This document shows, in pieces, positions 1 to 5,606 of a stretch of DNA of 14,488 nucleotides; within the stretch, counting starts at the first letter, position 1, and each line of letters begins with the position of its first letter. The DNA is from Nitrosarchaeum sp. (lineage in GTDB: Archaea; Thermoproteota; Nitrososphaeria; Nitrososphaerales; Nitrosopumilaceae): positions 1 to 14,488 of the forward strand of contig SCUP01000114.1 of assembly GCA_004297665.1 (NCBI GenBank), in the 5' to 3' direction. The translations under genes and the position numbers were made by a program. The notes below the pieces were generated by a model, which searched no databases, was not told the DNA's origin, and worked only from the letters and a program-made list of their open reading frames with translations.

Positions 1-2
1 AA

Positions 3-68
3 CCAGGTAAATACGATTACTTTTGTACAATTCATACCACAATGCGTGGCACAATAACTGTGTCATAG
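3..68 (+). CDS. C-terminal end of a cupredoxin (plastocyanin-like blue copper protein), partial
   Basis: The frame starting at base 3 is open from the window edge and gives 21 residues before TAG at 66-68. The peptide contains Tyr-Phe-Cys, then Ile-His two residues after the Cys, then a Met three residues further on, and ends in a Gly-Thr-Ile-Thr-Val strand. This Cys-x2-His-x2-Met spacing is the type I copper-binding loop at the C-terminus of plastocyanin/amicyanin-like domains. The remaining copper ligand, the N-terminal His, must lie upstream of the window. Ammonia-oxidising archaea encode many such proteins as periplasmic electron carriers, which fits the rest of the window. Whether this is a single-domain carrier or the last domain of a larger membrane protein cannot be seen. 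Confidence 0.85.
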   Translation, partial: PGKYDYFCTIHTTMRGTITVS

Positions 69-84
69 CCTTTTTTTATTTTTC
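69..84 (+). terminator. Oligo-T terminator after the cupredoxin
   Basis: A T7 run followed by a second T5 run lies directly after the TAG stop. There is no stable hairpin. Oligo-T stretches on the coding strand are the usual archaeal termination signal. Confidence 0.55.
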
Positions 85-107
85 TAATAAATTTTACAAA
101 AATATTC

Positions 108-128
108 AATTGGGAATTTCCTTAAATA
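108..128 (+). promoter_or_regulatory. Archaeal promoter, TTGGGAAT module, for the FMN reductase region
   Basis: AATTGGGAAT at 108-117 is followed by the TATA box TTAAATA at 122-128. The first G of GGG (112) is 10 nt before the TATA. The TATA centre at 125 predicts transcription start at about 150, which is exactly the A of an ATG. The same arrangement recurs at 937, 6148(-), 6900(-), 8956(-) and 8976. Confidence 0.75.
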
Positions 129-149
129 AAATACTCTCTTAGGAAAAAA

Positions 150-320
150 ATGCCAGAAAGAATTACATTTTTGTTAAGAAGTGATCTTTCTCATAAATTA
201 TGGTTAATACAGATTAACCCAATTAAAAAATCAGAAAATGCAACTAGATTTTCCAAAAGGAATAATGAGACAATAGAAAATAATAAGAACAATCTAAAGT
301 TCAATGGGAGTAAAAAATAA
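150..320 (+). CDS. Possible 56-residue leader ORF upstream of the FMN reductase
   Basis: An ATG at 150 opens a 56-codon frame ending at TAA 318-320. It overlaps the first 17 nt of the reductase frame that starts at 304. The ATG sits 25 nt after the centre of the TATA box at 122-128, so a leaderless transcript would begin on it. The product (MPERITFLLRSDL at the start, then Lys/Asn-rich) has no signal peptide, clear membrane segment or recognised motif, and its Lys/Asn content may simply reflect AT-rich DNA. The case for it is position, not sequence: it would be a small protein or a leader ORF coupling ribosomes onto the reductase. The alternative is an untranslated leader with a chance frame. 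Confidence 0.4.
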   Translation: MPERITFLLRSDLSHKLWLIQINPIKKSENATRFSKRNNETIENNKNNLKFNGSKK

Positions 321-890
321 TTTGTCAAAGATTGCAGTATTTGTAGGATCAGTCAGATCTGATAGAAATGGAATTTTTGTAGCCAGATGGATTGAAACAA
401 AGTTAAAAGAAAGAAATCATGATGTATTTTTTATTGATCCCATGGAACTTCAGTTCCTTTACTGGATAGGATGTACAAAGAAATGCATAGTCCTGAACCA
501 AAATACCAGAAATTACACGAGATGATTAAGAATTCGGATGGATACATTCCAGTAACGCCTGAATATAATCACACTACCTCTGCTGCATTAAAAAATATCC
601 TCGATTATTGTCTGGAAGAATATTTTTTCAAACCTTCTGCTATTGTGTCTTATTCGGCTGGTTCTTTTGGGGGAATAAATGCAGCACAACATTTGAGGCA
701 GATCTTTGCTGAACTTGGTGCATCGTCAATCTCATCATCATTTCAGATACCAAAAGTACAGGAGGTATTTGATAAAGGGGGAAATCTACTAGATGAAGAA
801 TATAACAAAAGAATCAAGCGGTTTCTTGACGAATTTGATTGGTATGTTGAGGCTTTCAAAAATCAGCGAGCAAAAGGAACTCCATACTAA
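304..890 (+). pseudogene. NADPH-dependent FMN reductase, split by a frameshift near 450
   Basis: The first part (304 to about 452) starts with an N-terminal flavodoxin-like strand and a Gly-Ser-Val-Arg loop, the flavin phosphate-binding end of the NADPH-dependent FMN reductase family (FMN_red). The frame is then lost after Asp-Pro-Met-Glu-Leu-Gln. The family sequence resumes in the -1 frame from about 453 (Val-Pro-Leu-Leu-Asp-Arg) and runs to 890 through Pro-Glu-Tyr-Asn-His, Leu-Lys-Asn-Ile-Leu-Asp-Tyr and Gly-Ser-Phe-Gly-Gly, all typical of the family. Together the halves give about 195 residues, a normal length. One base is missing around 452-455 relative to an intact gene, and no slippery heptamer is visible. 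A recent mutation or a sequencing error is more likely than programmed frameshifting. An intact enzyme would reduce flavin or quinone-type substrates with NAD(P)H in the cytoplasm. Confidence 0.8.
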
Positions 891-900
891 TTTTTTATTA
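891..900 (+). terminator. Oligo-T run after the FMN reductase
   Basis: A T6 run begins immediately after the TAA stop at 888-890, before the next promoter at 937-958. It is consistent with archaeal oligo-T termination. Confidence 0.4.
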
Positions 901-936
901 TATTCATACTATTTCATCTTGATGTAGTTTAAAATG

Positions 937-958
937 AATTTGGGTATTTTGTTAAATA
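937..958 (+). promoter_or_regulatory. Archaeal promoter, TTGGGTAT module, for the phasin-like/hydrolase pair
   Basis: AATTTGGGTATT is followed by TTAAATA at 952-958, and the first G (942) is 10 nt before the TATA. It matches the module at 6900-6879(-) at 19 of 22 positions. The TATA centre at 955 points to ATG 979. The module overlaps the upstream in-frame ATG at 934, so that ATG should not be on the mRNA. Confidence 0.75.
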
Positions 959-978
959 TCTCAAATCATATCCATGGT

Positions 979-1419
979 ATGGATAAAAAAGTTGAACAAC
1001 CGCAAAACCAACTAGAGGAAAAACACATCTCAATTTGTGATGTCATGAAAGGAGACACATCAGAAATAATACAAAAGTTAGAATCTAATGTGCCTTCACT
1101 TGTTCAAAACTATTCTGACTTGTATACTGCATATCTTCACATGTTTGATGATCTTTTTGGAACATGTTACATGGCAGAAAAGGAATTTTTTGACAAACTG
1201 AACATTGATCAAAAAATCCTAAAGGAAATCAAGAGAAACTCAGACATGATGAAAAATCAATATCTAAACAATATTGACATGACCACAAAGTTCTTTGATG
1301 TTTATGTCCAGATGAGAATCTCGGCGGTAAAATCAGTTGATACATACATACACACTATGATGGATTCATATGCAAAAACACTCTCACAGTTCAACCAAAC
1401 TATGAATTCATCAAAATAA
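979..1419 (+). CDS. Helical, phasin-like protein of unknown function
   Basis: The product is 146 residues, predicted almost entirely helical, cytoplasmic, with no membrane segment. I chose ATG 979 over the in-frame ATG at 934 because a promoter module occupies 937-958 and its TATA places transcription start at 979. The C-terminal half (from about residue 65) has regularly spaced hydrophobics, as in the amphipathic helices of phasins and PhaE-like proteins, but the specific PhaE signature is absent. It resembles the protein at 3112-3576: both carry an Asn-Tyr start to the helical region and a late Val-Asp-(Thr/Ser)…Met-Met/Met-Lys…Ala-Lys…Asn stretch. The stop is 9 nt before the alpha/beta hydrolase, so the two are probably co-transcribed. 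A role at a granule surface or as a scaffold is inference only. Confidence 0.8.
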   Translation: MDKKVEQPQNQLEEKHISICDVMKGDTSEIIQKLESNVPSLVQNYSDLYTAYLHMFDDLFGTCYMAEKEFFDKLNIDQKILKEIKRNSDMMKNQYLNNIDMTTKFFDVYVQMRISAVKSVDTYIHTMMDSYAKTLSQFNQTMNSSK

Positions 1420-1428
1420 TTTTTTGTC

Positions 1429-2229
1429 ATGAACACTATTGCTGAAAAATTCATCAGTATACAAGAAAATAAGATAAGATATTTTGAATATGGCACCTCT
1501 TCTAATACCGTTATATTTGTTCACGGATTAGGTGCTTCTGCAGAAAGATGGGAAACCGTAATTCCATATTTTAAAGAGAATTATCACGTAATAGCACTAG
1601 ATCTACCAGGTTTTGGATTGAGTGATAAACCTTCTATTGATTATACTATTGATTTTTTTGTCAAAACTCTCTCCGAATTCATAATCAAACTTGGAATTAA
1701 AAATAACATCATAATTGGTTCATCGCTTGGAGGTCAGATAACAACAGAATTTGCCATATCAGAACCCCAACTAATCAATAAAATGATTCTAGTTTCACCA
1801 TCAGGCGTTGTAAACCACTCTACTCCTGCACTTGATGCTTATATTGCTGCAGCAATCTCACCGATTAAAAAAAATGTAATGAATGCATTTTCAATGATGG
1901 GCGGATTAAACAAAGAAATTGAACCTAAAACAGTAACTGAATTCATACAAAGAATAAACATGCCAAACGCAAAAAAGGCATTTCTCTCAACCATCATGTC
2001 TAACAAAGAATCAAAGATAACATGTGAAAAACTTGCAAATGTATCTATTCCCTCTTTGGTCATATGGGGAGACAGTGATCCTGTAATTCCAAAAGAGAAT
2101 TCTGTTCTGTTTTTTTCATGTATAAAAAAATGCCAATTTGTGGAAATGAAAGAATGCGGTCATACACCATTTGTGGACAAGCCAAAAGAATTCTCAAAAA
2201 TTGTACTAGAGTTTCTGAAAGAAAAATAA
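1429..2229 (+). CDS. Alpha/beta hydrolase
   Basis: The product is 266 residues, a normal length for a single-domain alpha/beta hydrolase. The oxyanion-hole motif His-Gly-Leu-Gly is at residues 32-35. The nucleophile elbow Gly-Ser-Ser-Leu-Gly is at 97-101 with Ser99 as nucleophile. The acid is Asp217 in Trp-Gly-Asp-Ser-Asp-Pro, and the catalytic His is His245 in Cys-Gly-His-Thr-Pro-Phe. The strand before Asp-Leu-Pro-Gly-Phe-Gly-Leu-Ser (58-65) is typical of the epoxide hydrolase/C-C hydrolase/esterase branch. There is no signal peptide, so it acts in the cytoplasm. Ser rather than Cys in the elbow argues against a polyhydroxyalkanoate synthase, although an intracellular ester or polymer hydrolase beside a phasin-like protein would make sense. 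The substrate cannot be told from sequence. No Shine-Dalgarno precedes the ATG. Confidence 0.9.
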   Translation: MNTIAEKFISIQENKIRYFEYGTSSNTVIFVHGLGASAERWETVIPYFKENYHVIALDLPGFGLSDKPSIDYTIDFFVKTLSEFIIKLGIKNNIIIGSSLGGQITTEFAISEPQLINKMILVSPSGVVNHSTPALDAYIAAAISPIKKNVMNAFSMMGGLNKEIEPKTVTEFIQRINMPNAKKAFLSTIMSNKESKITCEKLANVSIPSLVIWGDSDPVIPKENSVLFFSCIKKCQFVEMKECGHTPFVDKPKEFSKIVLEFLKEK

Positions 2230-2398
2230 CACAAAATCTGGATTTATAAAAAATGTATCTATATGCGGTTATTTTCCTTTCTAAACTTGTCGATAAAGTA
2301 GAACATTAAAATTAATTTTTCTTATACAACCAAATGATTATGGTTTTGATGCCTGTTGTGGATTTGGTTTGTCTTCTCATCATGATGAAATCTAGACA
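2230..2398. other. Non-coding stretch between convergent genes
   Basis: No supported gene lies here. It holds AT-rich DNA, a T5 run near 2317-2321, and a perfect 12-nt palindrome TCATCATGATGA at 2377-2388 close to the 3' end of the minus-strand zinc-ribbon gene. A TATA-like TTATAC at 2322-2327 precedes a 17-codon ATG frame at 2349-2402 that I do not regard as a gene. Confidence 0.5.
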
Positions 2399-2602
2399 TT
2401 AAATTGGTATTGGGTTTTCTGTCTTTTTTGTAGTAATTTTCACTCTGTATGACAATTGATCTTTTACATCTGGTTTTGGATCATAACATTGACCGCACAT
2501 AGGACGTATGACTTTAGCCTCATAATCTATCTCTCCAATGCAGTTATTGCATTTTATACATCGAATTACTTGTGTATCGTATATGTTCAAATTAGGATTC
2601 AA
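2399..2602 (-). CDS. Small zinc-ribbon protein
   Basis: The product is 67 residues with five cysteines in two clusters: Cys15-x2-Cys18-x2-Cys21 and Cys36-x2-Cys39. This is the layout of a small zinc ribbon or rubredoxin-like knuckle. The rest is polar, with Lys/Thr-rich ends and no membrane segment. The start is TTG at 2602, overlapping the last 11 nt of the upstream gene. An AAAGAAGG stretch sits directly before it, and a second in-frame TTG four codons later would have better spacing from that purine run. The overlap implies translational coupling with the roadblock-like gene, and the two may form one functional unit. The specific function is unknown, with a nucleic-acid or protein-binding adaptor as the likely class. 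Confidence 0.75.
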   Translation of the reverse strand: MNPNLNIYDTQVIRCIKCNNCIGEIDYEAKVIRPMCGQCYDPKPDVKDQLSYRVKITTKKTENPIPI

Positions 2603-2996
2603 CCTTCTTTAAAGAAAAAATTTCCATCCAGTGATCTGAATTTTTTAATGCTTGATTTATATTGTTTACCAACTCTTCATGATCACAATCATTTTTGATA
2701 ACACCAAATATCGCATTATTGTTTGGTGCTGGAATTGTGATGAATTTTTGGTTTCCACGTTGTGTCATGCAATAATTTACAGGCCCCAAGTACTCATCAA
2801 AATCTTTCTGCATGGAACCTCTTAGAGCGATCTTCATAAAGAACATCTCCTTTTTATCTCTAGGCATGTTAATGGGGTCATCTCCAAGAGATTCCACTAG
2901 TCTGCCTCTTGTATTGATAAGACAGATAAACTTTATTTCCGAATTTAATATTTTTCTAGAAAGAATATCTTGATTACTTGAAATTACAACTGACAC
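2592..2996 (-). CDS. Roadblock/LC7-like protein (resembles thaumarchaeal DUF6659 family)
   Basis: The product is 134 residues, soluble, of mixed alpha/beta character. The pattern Phe-Ile-Cys-Leu-Ile-Asn-Thr-Arg-Gly-Arg-Leu-Val-Glu (about 23-35), then a long helix with Phe-Met-Lys-Ile-Ala-Leu-Arg…Met-Gln-Lys-Asp-Phe-Asp-Glu-Tyr-Leu-Gly-Pro-Val, then strands, resembles roadblock-type domains expanded in ammonia-oxidising archaea. I assign DUF6659 from memory of that pattern, not from a search. The start is GTG at 2996, within ATGTG; the overlapping ATG frame stops after four codons. The TATA box at 3018-3025 places transcription start at about 2996, so the mRNA is essentially leaderless. It is divergent from the helical protein at 3112 and shares a possible operator with it. 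Roadblock domains usually partner small GTPases, but none is encoded here. Confidence 0.75.
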   Translation of the reverse strand: MSVVISSNQDILSRKILNSEIKFICLINTRGRLVESLGDDPINMPRDKKEMFFMKIALRGSMQKDFDEYLGPVNYCMTQRGNQKFITIPAPNNNAIFGVIKNDCDHEELVNNINQALKNSDHWMEIFSLKKVES

Positions 2997-3017
2997 ATCT
3001 CGCTAATTGTTTTAGTG

Positions 3018-3025
3018 TTTATAAA
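3018..3025 (-). promoter_or_regulatory. TATA box of the roadblock-like gene
   Basis: TTTATAAA is centred about 25 nt upstream of the GTG start at 2996, giving a leaderless mRNA. The first copy of the TGCA dyad lies immediately upstream of it. Confidence 0.7.
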
Positions 3026-3029
3026 TCCG

Positions 3030-3067
3030 TGCAAATGTATGCAAGAAAATAATTGCAGATGTTTGCA
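3030..3067. promoter_or_regulatory. Duplicated TGCA-N6-TGCA operator between divergent promoters
   Basis: TGCAAATGTATGCA at 3030-3043 and TGCAGATGTTTGCA at 3054-3067 are near-identical direct repeats, 12 of 14 positions. Each has TGCA at both ends, so each is itself a dyad. The pair as a whole is also an inverted repeat (GTGCAAA … TTTGCAC at its outer ends). One copy abuts each TATA box (3018-3025 minus, 3071-3079 plus). A dimeric regulator binding both copies would control the two divergent genes together. This is inferred from symmetry and position alone. Confidence 0.6.
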
Positions 3068-3070
3068 CAA

Positions 3071-3079
3071 CTTTTTATG
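3071..3079 (+). promoter_or_regulatory. TATA box of the second helical protein
   Basis: CTTTTTATG is centred near 3075-3077 and predicts transcription start at about 3100-3102, about 10 nt before ATG 3112. The sequence lacks the TTGGGAAT box seen in other promoters here. Confidence 0.55.
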
Positions 3080-3111
3080 TAAAACAACACTAAAGATATT
3101 AGACATTCAAA

Positions 3112-3576
3112 ATGAGTAAAAATGAAACAAGTACAGATCAACATAAAACCATAAACGCACTGAAGGAAAACTACATTAGACGAATTGATGAGGTGGATTC
3201 TTTTTACAAACGTTTTGTAACAATGCATGCTGAAATAAATACCGAGTTTTTGTATGGATGGCTAAATACAGCGCAGCATTACTTGGATTTGCAGAAAAAA
3301 TACTCTAGCCAATATCCTGAGTGGATTTCTTTCGATATCTCATCTAAGATCATAAAACAAAATACAGAGGCATTAATTCAGACGGTGCATAATGTTGACT
3401 CGATTTGTATTGACAGCATGAAAAATATGAAAAGCAATATGGCTAAAATAAACAAAAGTTCAATCCAAGGTATGCAAAACATGGAAAGATTCTACGATAT
3501 TTACAAAAACAGCAATACTATTCAAAATAATAATGAAGTGATGTCAGAATCTAAAAAGATTGTTGATTTGAAATAG
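3112..3576 (+). CDS. Second helical, phasin-like protein of unknown function
   Basis: The product is 154 residues, predicted mostly helical, with no membrane segment or signal peptide. An aromatic-rich helix (about 20-60: Tyr, Phe, Trp at regular spacing) is followed by a Tyr-Pro-Glu-Trp turn at about 67-70 and then a long polar helix to about residue 140. The layout and several positions recall the protein at 979-1419, suggesting two distant members of one family. Phasin/PhaE-like coiled-coil proteins look like this, but no diagnostic motif is present and no polymer synthase gene lies in the window. The gene is divergent from the roadblock-like gene with a duplicated dyad between them, so it is probably regulated. 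It is followed by a T5 run and a convergent regulator gene. Confidence 0.8.
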   Translation: MSKNETSTDQHKTINALKENYIRRIDEVDSFYKRFVTMHAEINTEFLYGWLNTAQHYLDLQKKYSSQYPEWISFDISSKIIKQNTEALIQTVHNVDSICIDSMKNMKSNMAKINKSSIQGMQNMERFYDIYKNSNTIQNNNEVMSESKKIVDLK

Positions 3577-3622
3577 TTTTTATTTAGCAAAAGTCGTGTT
3601 ATTTCATATTCGAGGATACAGA

Positions 3623-4153
3623 TTAAAAAGTAGCAGTAATTTTTGCAATCACTGTTGTTTTGGTAAATTCAGTATCTGCTTTTTTTCTTACCAATTCCCA
3701 AAATATCTTACGTATCAATTCATCTATTAAAATAGAGGCATTTTGGCCCAGATTATGTTTAATAATAAAAGAGCGAACCCCATCTAAAACACGATCTTCT
3801 ACTGAAACACCAGCCATTCTACAGTAAACCTCAAGGATCTCCAAACAAGAATGTATGTCGAATTTTTTCTTTGATACTAGTGCCCAATCTCGTATAATGT
3901 TAAAAATGATGTCAACTGCCTCTCCTCGCCTTACTTCATCGAGGTGTAGTAAAATATGTTGTAAACTTTCTTCAGGAACTCTAAACATCTTGATTTTATC
4001 TTCATATTTGTCCCATAACACGTATTGTGTCAATAATTGATTGACTAGTGCATTTGTAGAGATAAATTTTGTTTTTGCTTGTTTTTCAACTTCATAGATG
4101 ATGTCTTCTGTAATTCGAAATGAAACAGTACGGGTTTTGACTTTGTCTTCTAT
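3623..4153 (-). CDS. Ribbon-helix-helix DNA-binding regulator with non-canonical start
   Basis: The frame downstream of a TTG at 4033 covers only the C-terminal 136 residues. The same frame is open for 50 more codons upstream and encodes a clear ribbon-helix-helix (CopG/Arc-like) domain: the strand Thr-Arg-Thr-Val-Ser-Phe-Arg, then a helix rich in Glu/Lys, then Ser-Thr-Asn-Ala-Leu-Val-Asn-Gln-Leu-Leu in the second helix. No ATG, GTG or TTG occurs in this frame before the domain. The TATA box at 4174-4182 predicts transcription start at about 4153, where an in-frame ATA begins; starting there gives 176 residues. Either ATA serves as a leaderless start, or one base has been lost after the nearby ATG (4168-4170), which is one frame off. 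The C-terminal part (about 45-176) is soluble and helical, of unrecognised family, and probably senses a ligand. It is likely a homodimeric transcription regulator. Confidence 0.7.
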   Translation of the reverse strand: MEDKVKTRTVSFRITEDIIYEVEKQAKTKFISTNALVNQLLTQYVLWDKYEDKIKMFRVPEESLQHILLHLDEVRRGEAVDIIFNIIRDWALVSKKKFDIHSCLEILEVYCRMAGVSVEDRVLDGVRSFIIKHNLGQNASILIDELIRKIFWELVRKKADTEFTKTTVIAKITATF

Positions 4154-4173
4154 GTCAAAATCCCAATCATAAA

Positions 4174-4182
4174 CATATAAAA
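4174..4182 (-). promoter_or_regulatory. TATA box of the ribbon-helix-helix regulator
   Basis: On the minus strand it reads TTTTATATG, centred near 4178. Using the 24-26 nt spacing of the other promoters here, transcription would begin at about 4153, inside the open frame of the regulator. A second TATA-like element (GTATAAAA, about 4226-4233) lies further upstream. Confidence 0.55.
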
Positions 4183-4396
4183 GAATTTATCCATTTTTTA
4201 TTATCAATATCGAGAATCAACTAATGTTTTTTATACATCTGTTATGGCTTTACAAAATTCATAAGGTTAATGTCATTTTTCTATCAAACAATTTATTTTG
4301 TAACAAAAACATAATGAATCTATGTGATGTTTGCTAGTAAAAGCAGACATATTGAGAAATTATATTTTTGAAAAAAACAAATCTCATTATGATGCA
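4183..4396. other. Intergenic stretch without a supported gene
   Basis: Between the malic enzyme terminator and the regulator promoter I see only AT-rich DNA with scattered TATA-like words. There is no ORF with a promoter and no repeat or RNA-like structure. Confidence 0.5.
4371..4380 (-). terminator. Oligo-T terminator after malic enzyme
   Basis: On the minus strand this reads TTGTTTTTTT, about 17 nt downstream of the malic enzyme stop. It is typical of archaeal oligo-T termination. Confidence 0.5.
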
Positions 4397-5536
4397 TTAT
4401 TTTTTTAATGCTAATGTGATTCTTTTTTGAAGAGACTTGTTACCAATTTCTGGAATTATGTTGTTTTCTCCGAGTTTACTTGTTGGTATGGTGTTGGCAA
4501 TAGCCACTGCAACAGCATATAAGATATCTAGAGTTATTTTCTTAATTTTAAGATCTAATATTGCTCGCATTATATATGGAAAAACAAGCGCATTGTTAAC
4601 TTTATTTGCATAACTAAAGCTTCCTGTTGCCACAATTCTTGCACCAGCATTTTTGGCAATGGTTGGATTAATTTCGGGATATGGATTTGTAAGTGCAAAT
4701 ACTATTGCATTTTGATTCATTTTTTTTATCATCTTTGTTTTTAGCAGATTTTTTATTCCAGAGACTCCAATAAAGACATCGGCTCCAACAATAACATTAT
4801 CCAAATACCCACGTTCATATTTATTTGTAAACTCTGCAATTTCATTTTTGTATTTGTTCATGCTTTCTTTTCGACCTTTGTATATTGTACCTTTTGAATC
4901 CAAAACTATGATGTTTTTACATCCTGCAAAATAAAGTAATTTTCCTATACCATATCCTGCAGATCCAGCTCCAACTATGACAATCTTAATTTCTGAAATT
5001 TTTTTATTAACTACAATTAGAGAATTTAGCAGTGCAGCTAGCACAACTACAGATGTACCATGTCTATCATCATGAAATATTGGAATGTCAAGTGACTCTT
5101 CTAATTCATATGATATCTCTAACACCTTGGGAGATTCTATGTCCTCTAGATTTATTGCTCCAAACACAGGAGATATTGCCTTAATTGTTTCTACAATACG
5201 TATTCTATCTGTAGTATTAAGACAAATTGGAAATGCACTGATATTCCCATATTCCCTATACAAAACAGATTTTCCCTCCATTACTGGCAATGCTGCATCA
5301 GGTCCAATGTTTCCTAGTCCCAATATTCTAGTTCCATCCGTGATAATTGCCACATTATTTTCTTTTGAGGTTAATTGGTATCTCATGTTTGGATGATTAA
5401 AAATTTCTTTACATACTGCAGCTACACCAGGCGTGTAAATTAACTGCAGATTCTTTTTAGTTATCTTTTTGATTTTTGATCCTACAAATATTTTCCCTTG
5501 TAGTTTTTTGTGAAATGAAATGGCGTCTTTTGGCAT
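4397..5536 (-). CDS. NAD(P)-dependent malic enzyme (malate dehydrogenase, decarboxylating)
   Basis: The product oxidatively decarboxylates malate to pyruvate and CO2 in the cytoplasm, linking the C4 acid pool to pyruvate. It has 379 residues, the usual length of the short prokaryotic form without a phosphotransacetylase domain. N-terminal malic domain: Tyr-Thr-Pro-Gly-Val-Ala with Tyr34, Leu-Gly-Asn-Ile-Gly-Pro (74-79), Met-Glu-Gly-Lys with general base Lys89, and metal ligands Glu131-Asp132 and Asp156-Asp157 in His-Asp-Asp-Arg-His-Gly. The NAD-binding domain has Gly-Ala-Gly-Ser-Ala-Gly at 189-194 and Asp213 after the second strand, which favours NAD. Two spots depart from the common bacterial form: Arg158 where Gln is usual, and Gly-Ser-Phe-Ser-Tyr-Ala-Asn-Lys at 305-312 where Gly-Arg-Ser-Asp-Tyr-Pro-Asn-Gln is usual. 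The ATG at 5536 has its own weak upstream promoter. Confidence 0.95.
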   Translation of the reverse strand: MPKDAISFHKKLQGKIFVGSKIKKITKKNLQLIYTPGVAAVCKEIFNHPNMRYQLTSKENNVAIITDGTRILGLGNIGPDAALPVMEGKSVLYREYGNISAFPICLNTTDRIRIVETIKAISPVFGAINLEDIESPKVLEISYELEESLDIPIFHDDRHGTSVVVLAALLNSLIVVNKKISEIKIVIVGAGSAGYGIGKLLYFAGCKNIIVLDSKGTIYKGRKESMNKYKNEIAEFTNKYERGYLDNVIVGADVFIGVSGIKNLLKTKMIKKMNQNAIVFALTNPYPEINPTIAKNAGARIVATGSFSYANKVNNALVFPYIMRAILDLKIKKITLDILYAVAVAIANTIPTSKLGENNIIPEIGNKSLQKRITLALKK

Positions 5537-5553
5537 ATCCTGACTAAATCCGA

Positions 5554-5577
5554 TACTTAATGAACATTACCCCAATT
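5554..5577 (-). promoter_or_regulatory. Weak copy of the GGG promoter module before malic enzyme
   Basis: On the minus strand AATTGGGG (5577-5570) is followed by TCATTAAGTA. At the usual 10-nt spacing the TATA position reads TCATTAA, centred at 5560 and 24 nt before ATG 5536. The TATA is degenerate compared with the other copies. Confidence 0.45.
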
Positions 5578-5606
5578 GAATTAGATGTGTATTTTATCAT
5601 GACTCA

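Noticed and set aside
1302..1496. 64-codon minus-strand frame across the phasin-like/hydrolase junction
   Set aside because: It is antisense to two well-supported genes and has no promoter or recognisable domain.
1429..2229. Possible polyhydroxyalkanoate synthase next to the phasin-like gene
   Set aside because: The nucleophile elbow has Ser, not the Cys of PHA synthases, and the protein is too short at 266 residues.
2377..2388. Perfect 12-nt palindrome with an embedded ATGATGA resembling a C box of a C/D guide RNA
   Set aside because: I found no CTGA D box at suitable distance and no second box pair, so a guide RNA is not supported.
2349..2402. 17-codon ATG frame about 25 nt after a TATA-like word
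   Set aside because: The TATA word is weak, the frame is very short, it runs into the convergent zinc-ribbon gene and shows no motif. Chance is likely in AT-rich DNA.
3019..3228. 69-codon minus-strand frame with hydrophobic residues
   Set aside because: It overlaps the promoter/operator region and the start of the plus-strand helical protein, has no promoter of its own, and looks like a frame shadow.
3690..3715. TTTTGGGAATTGG on the minus strand, resembling the promoter G box
   Set aside because: It lies inside the coding sequence of the RHH regulator, with no TATA at the right distance and no gene start downstream.
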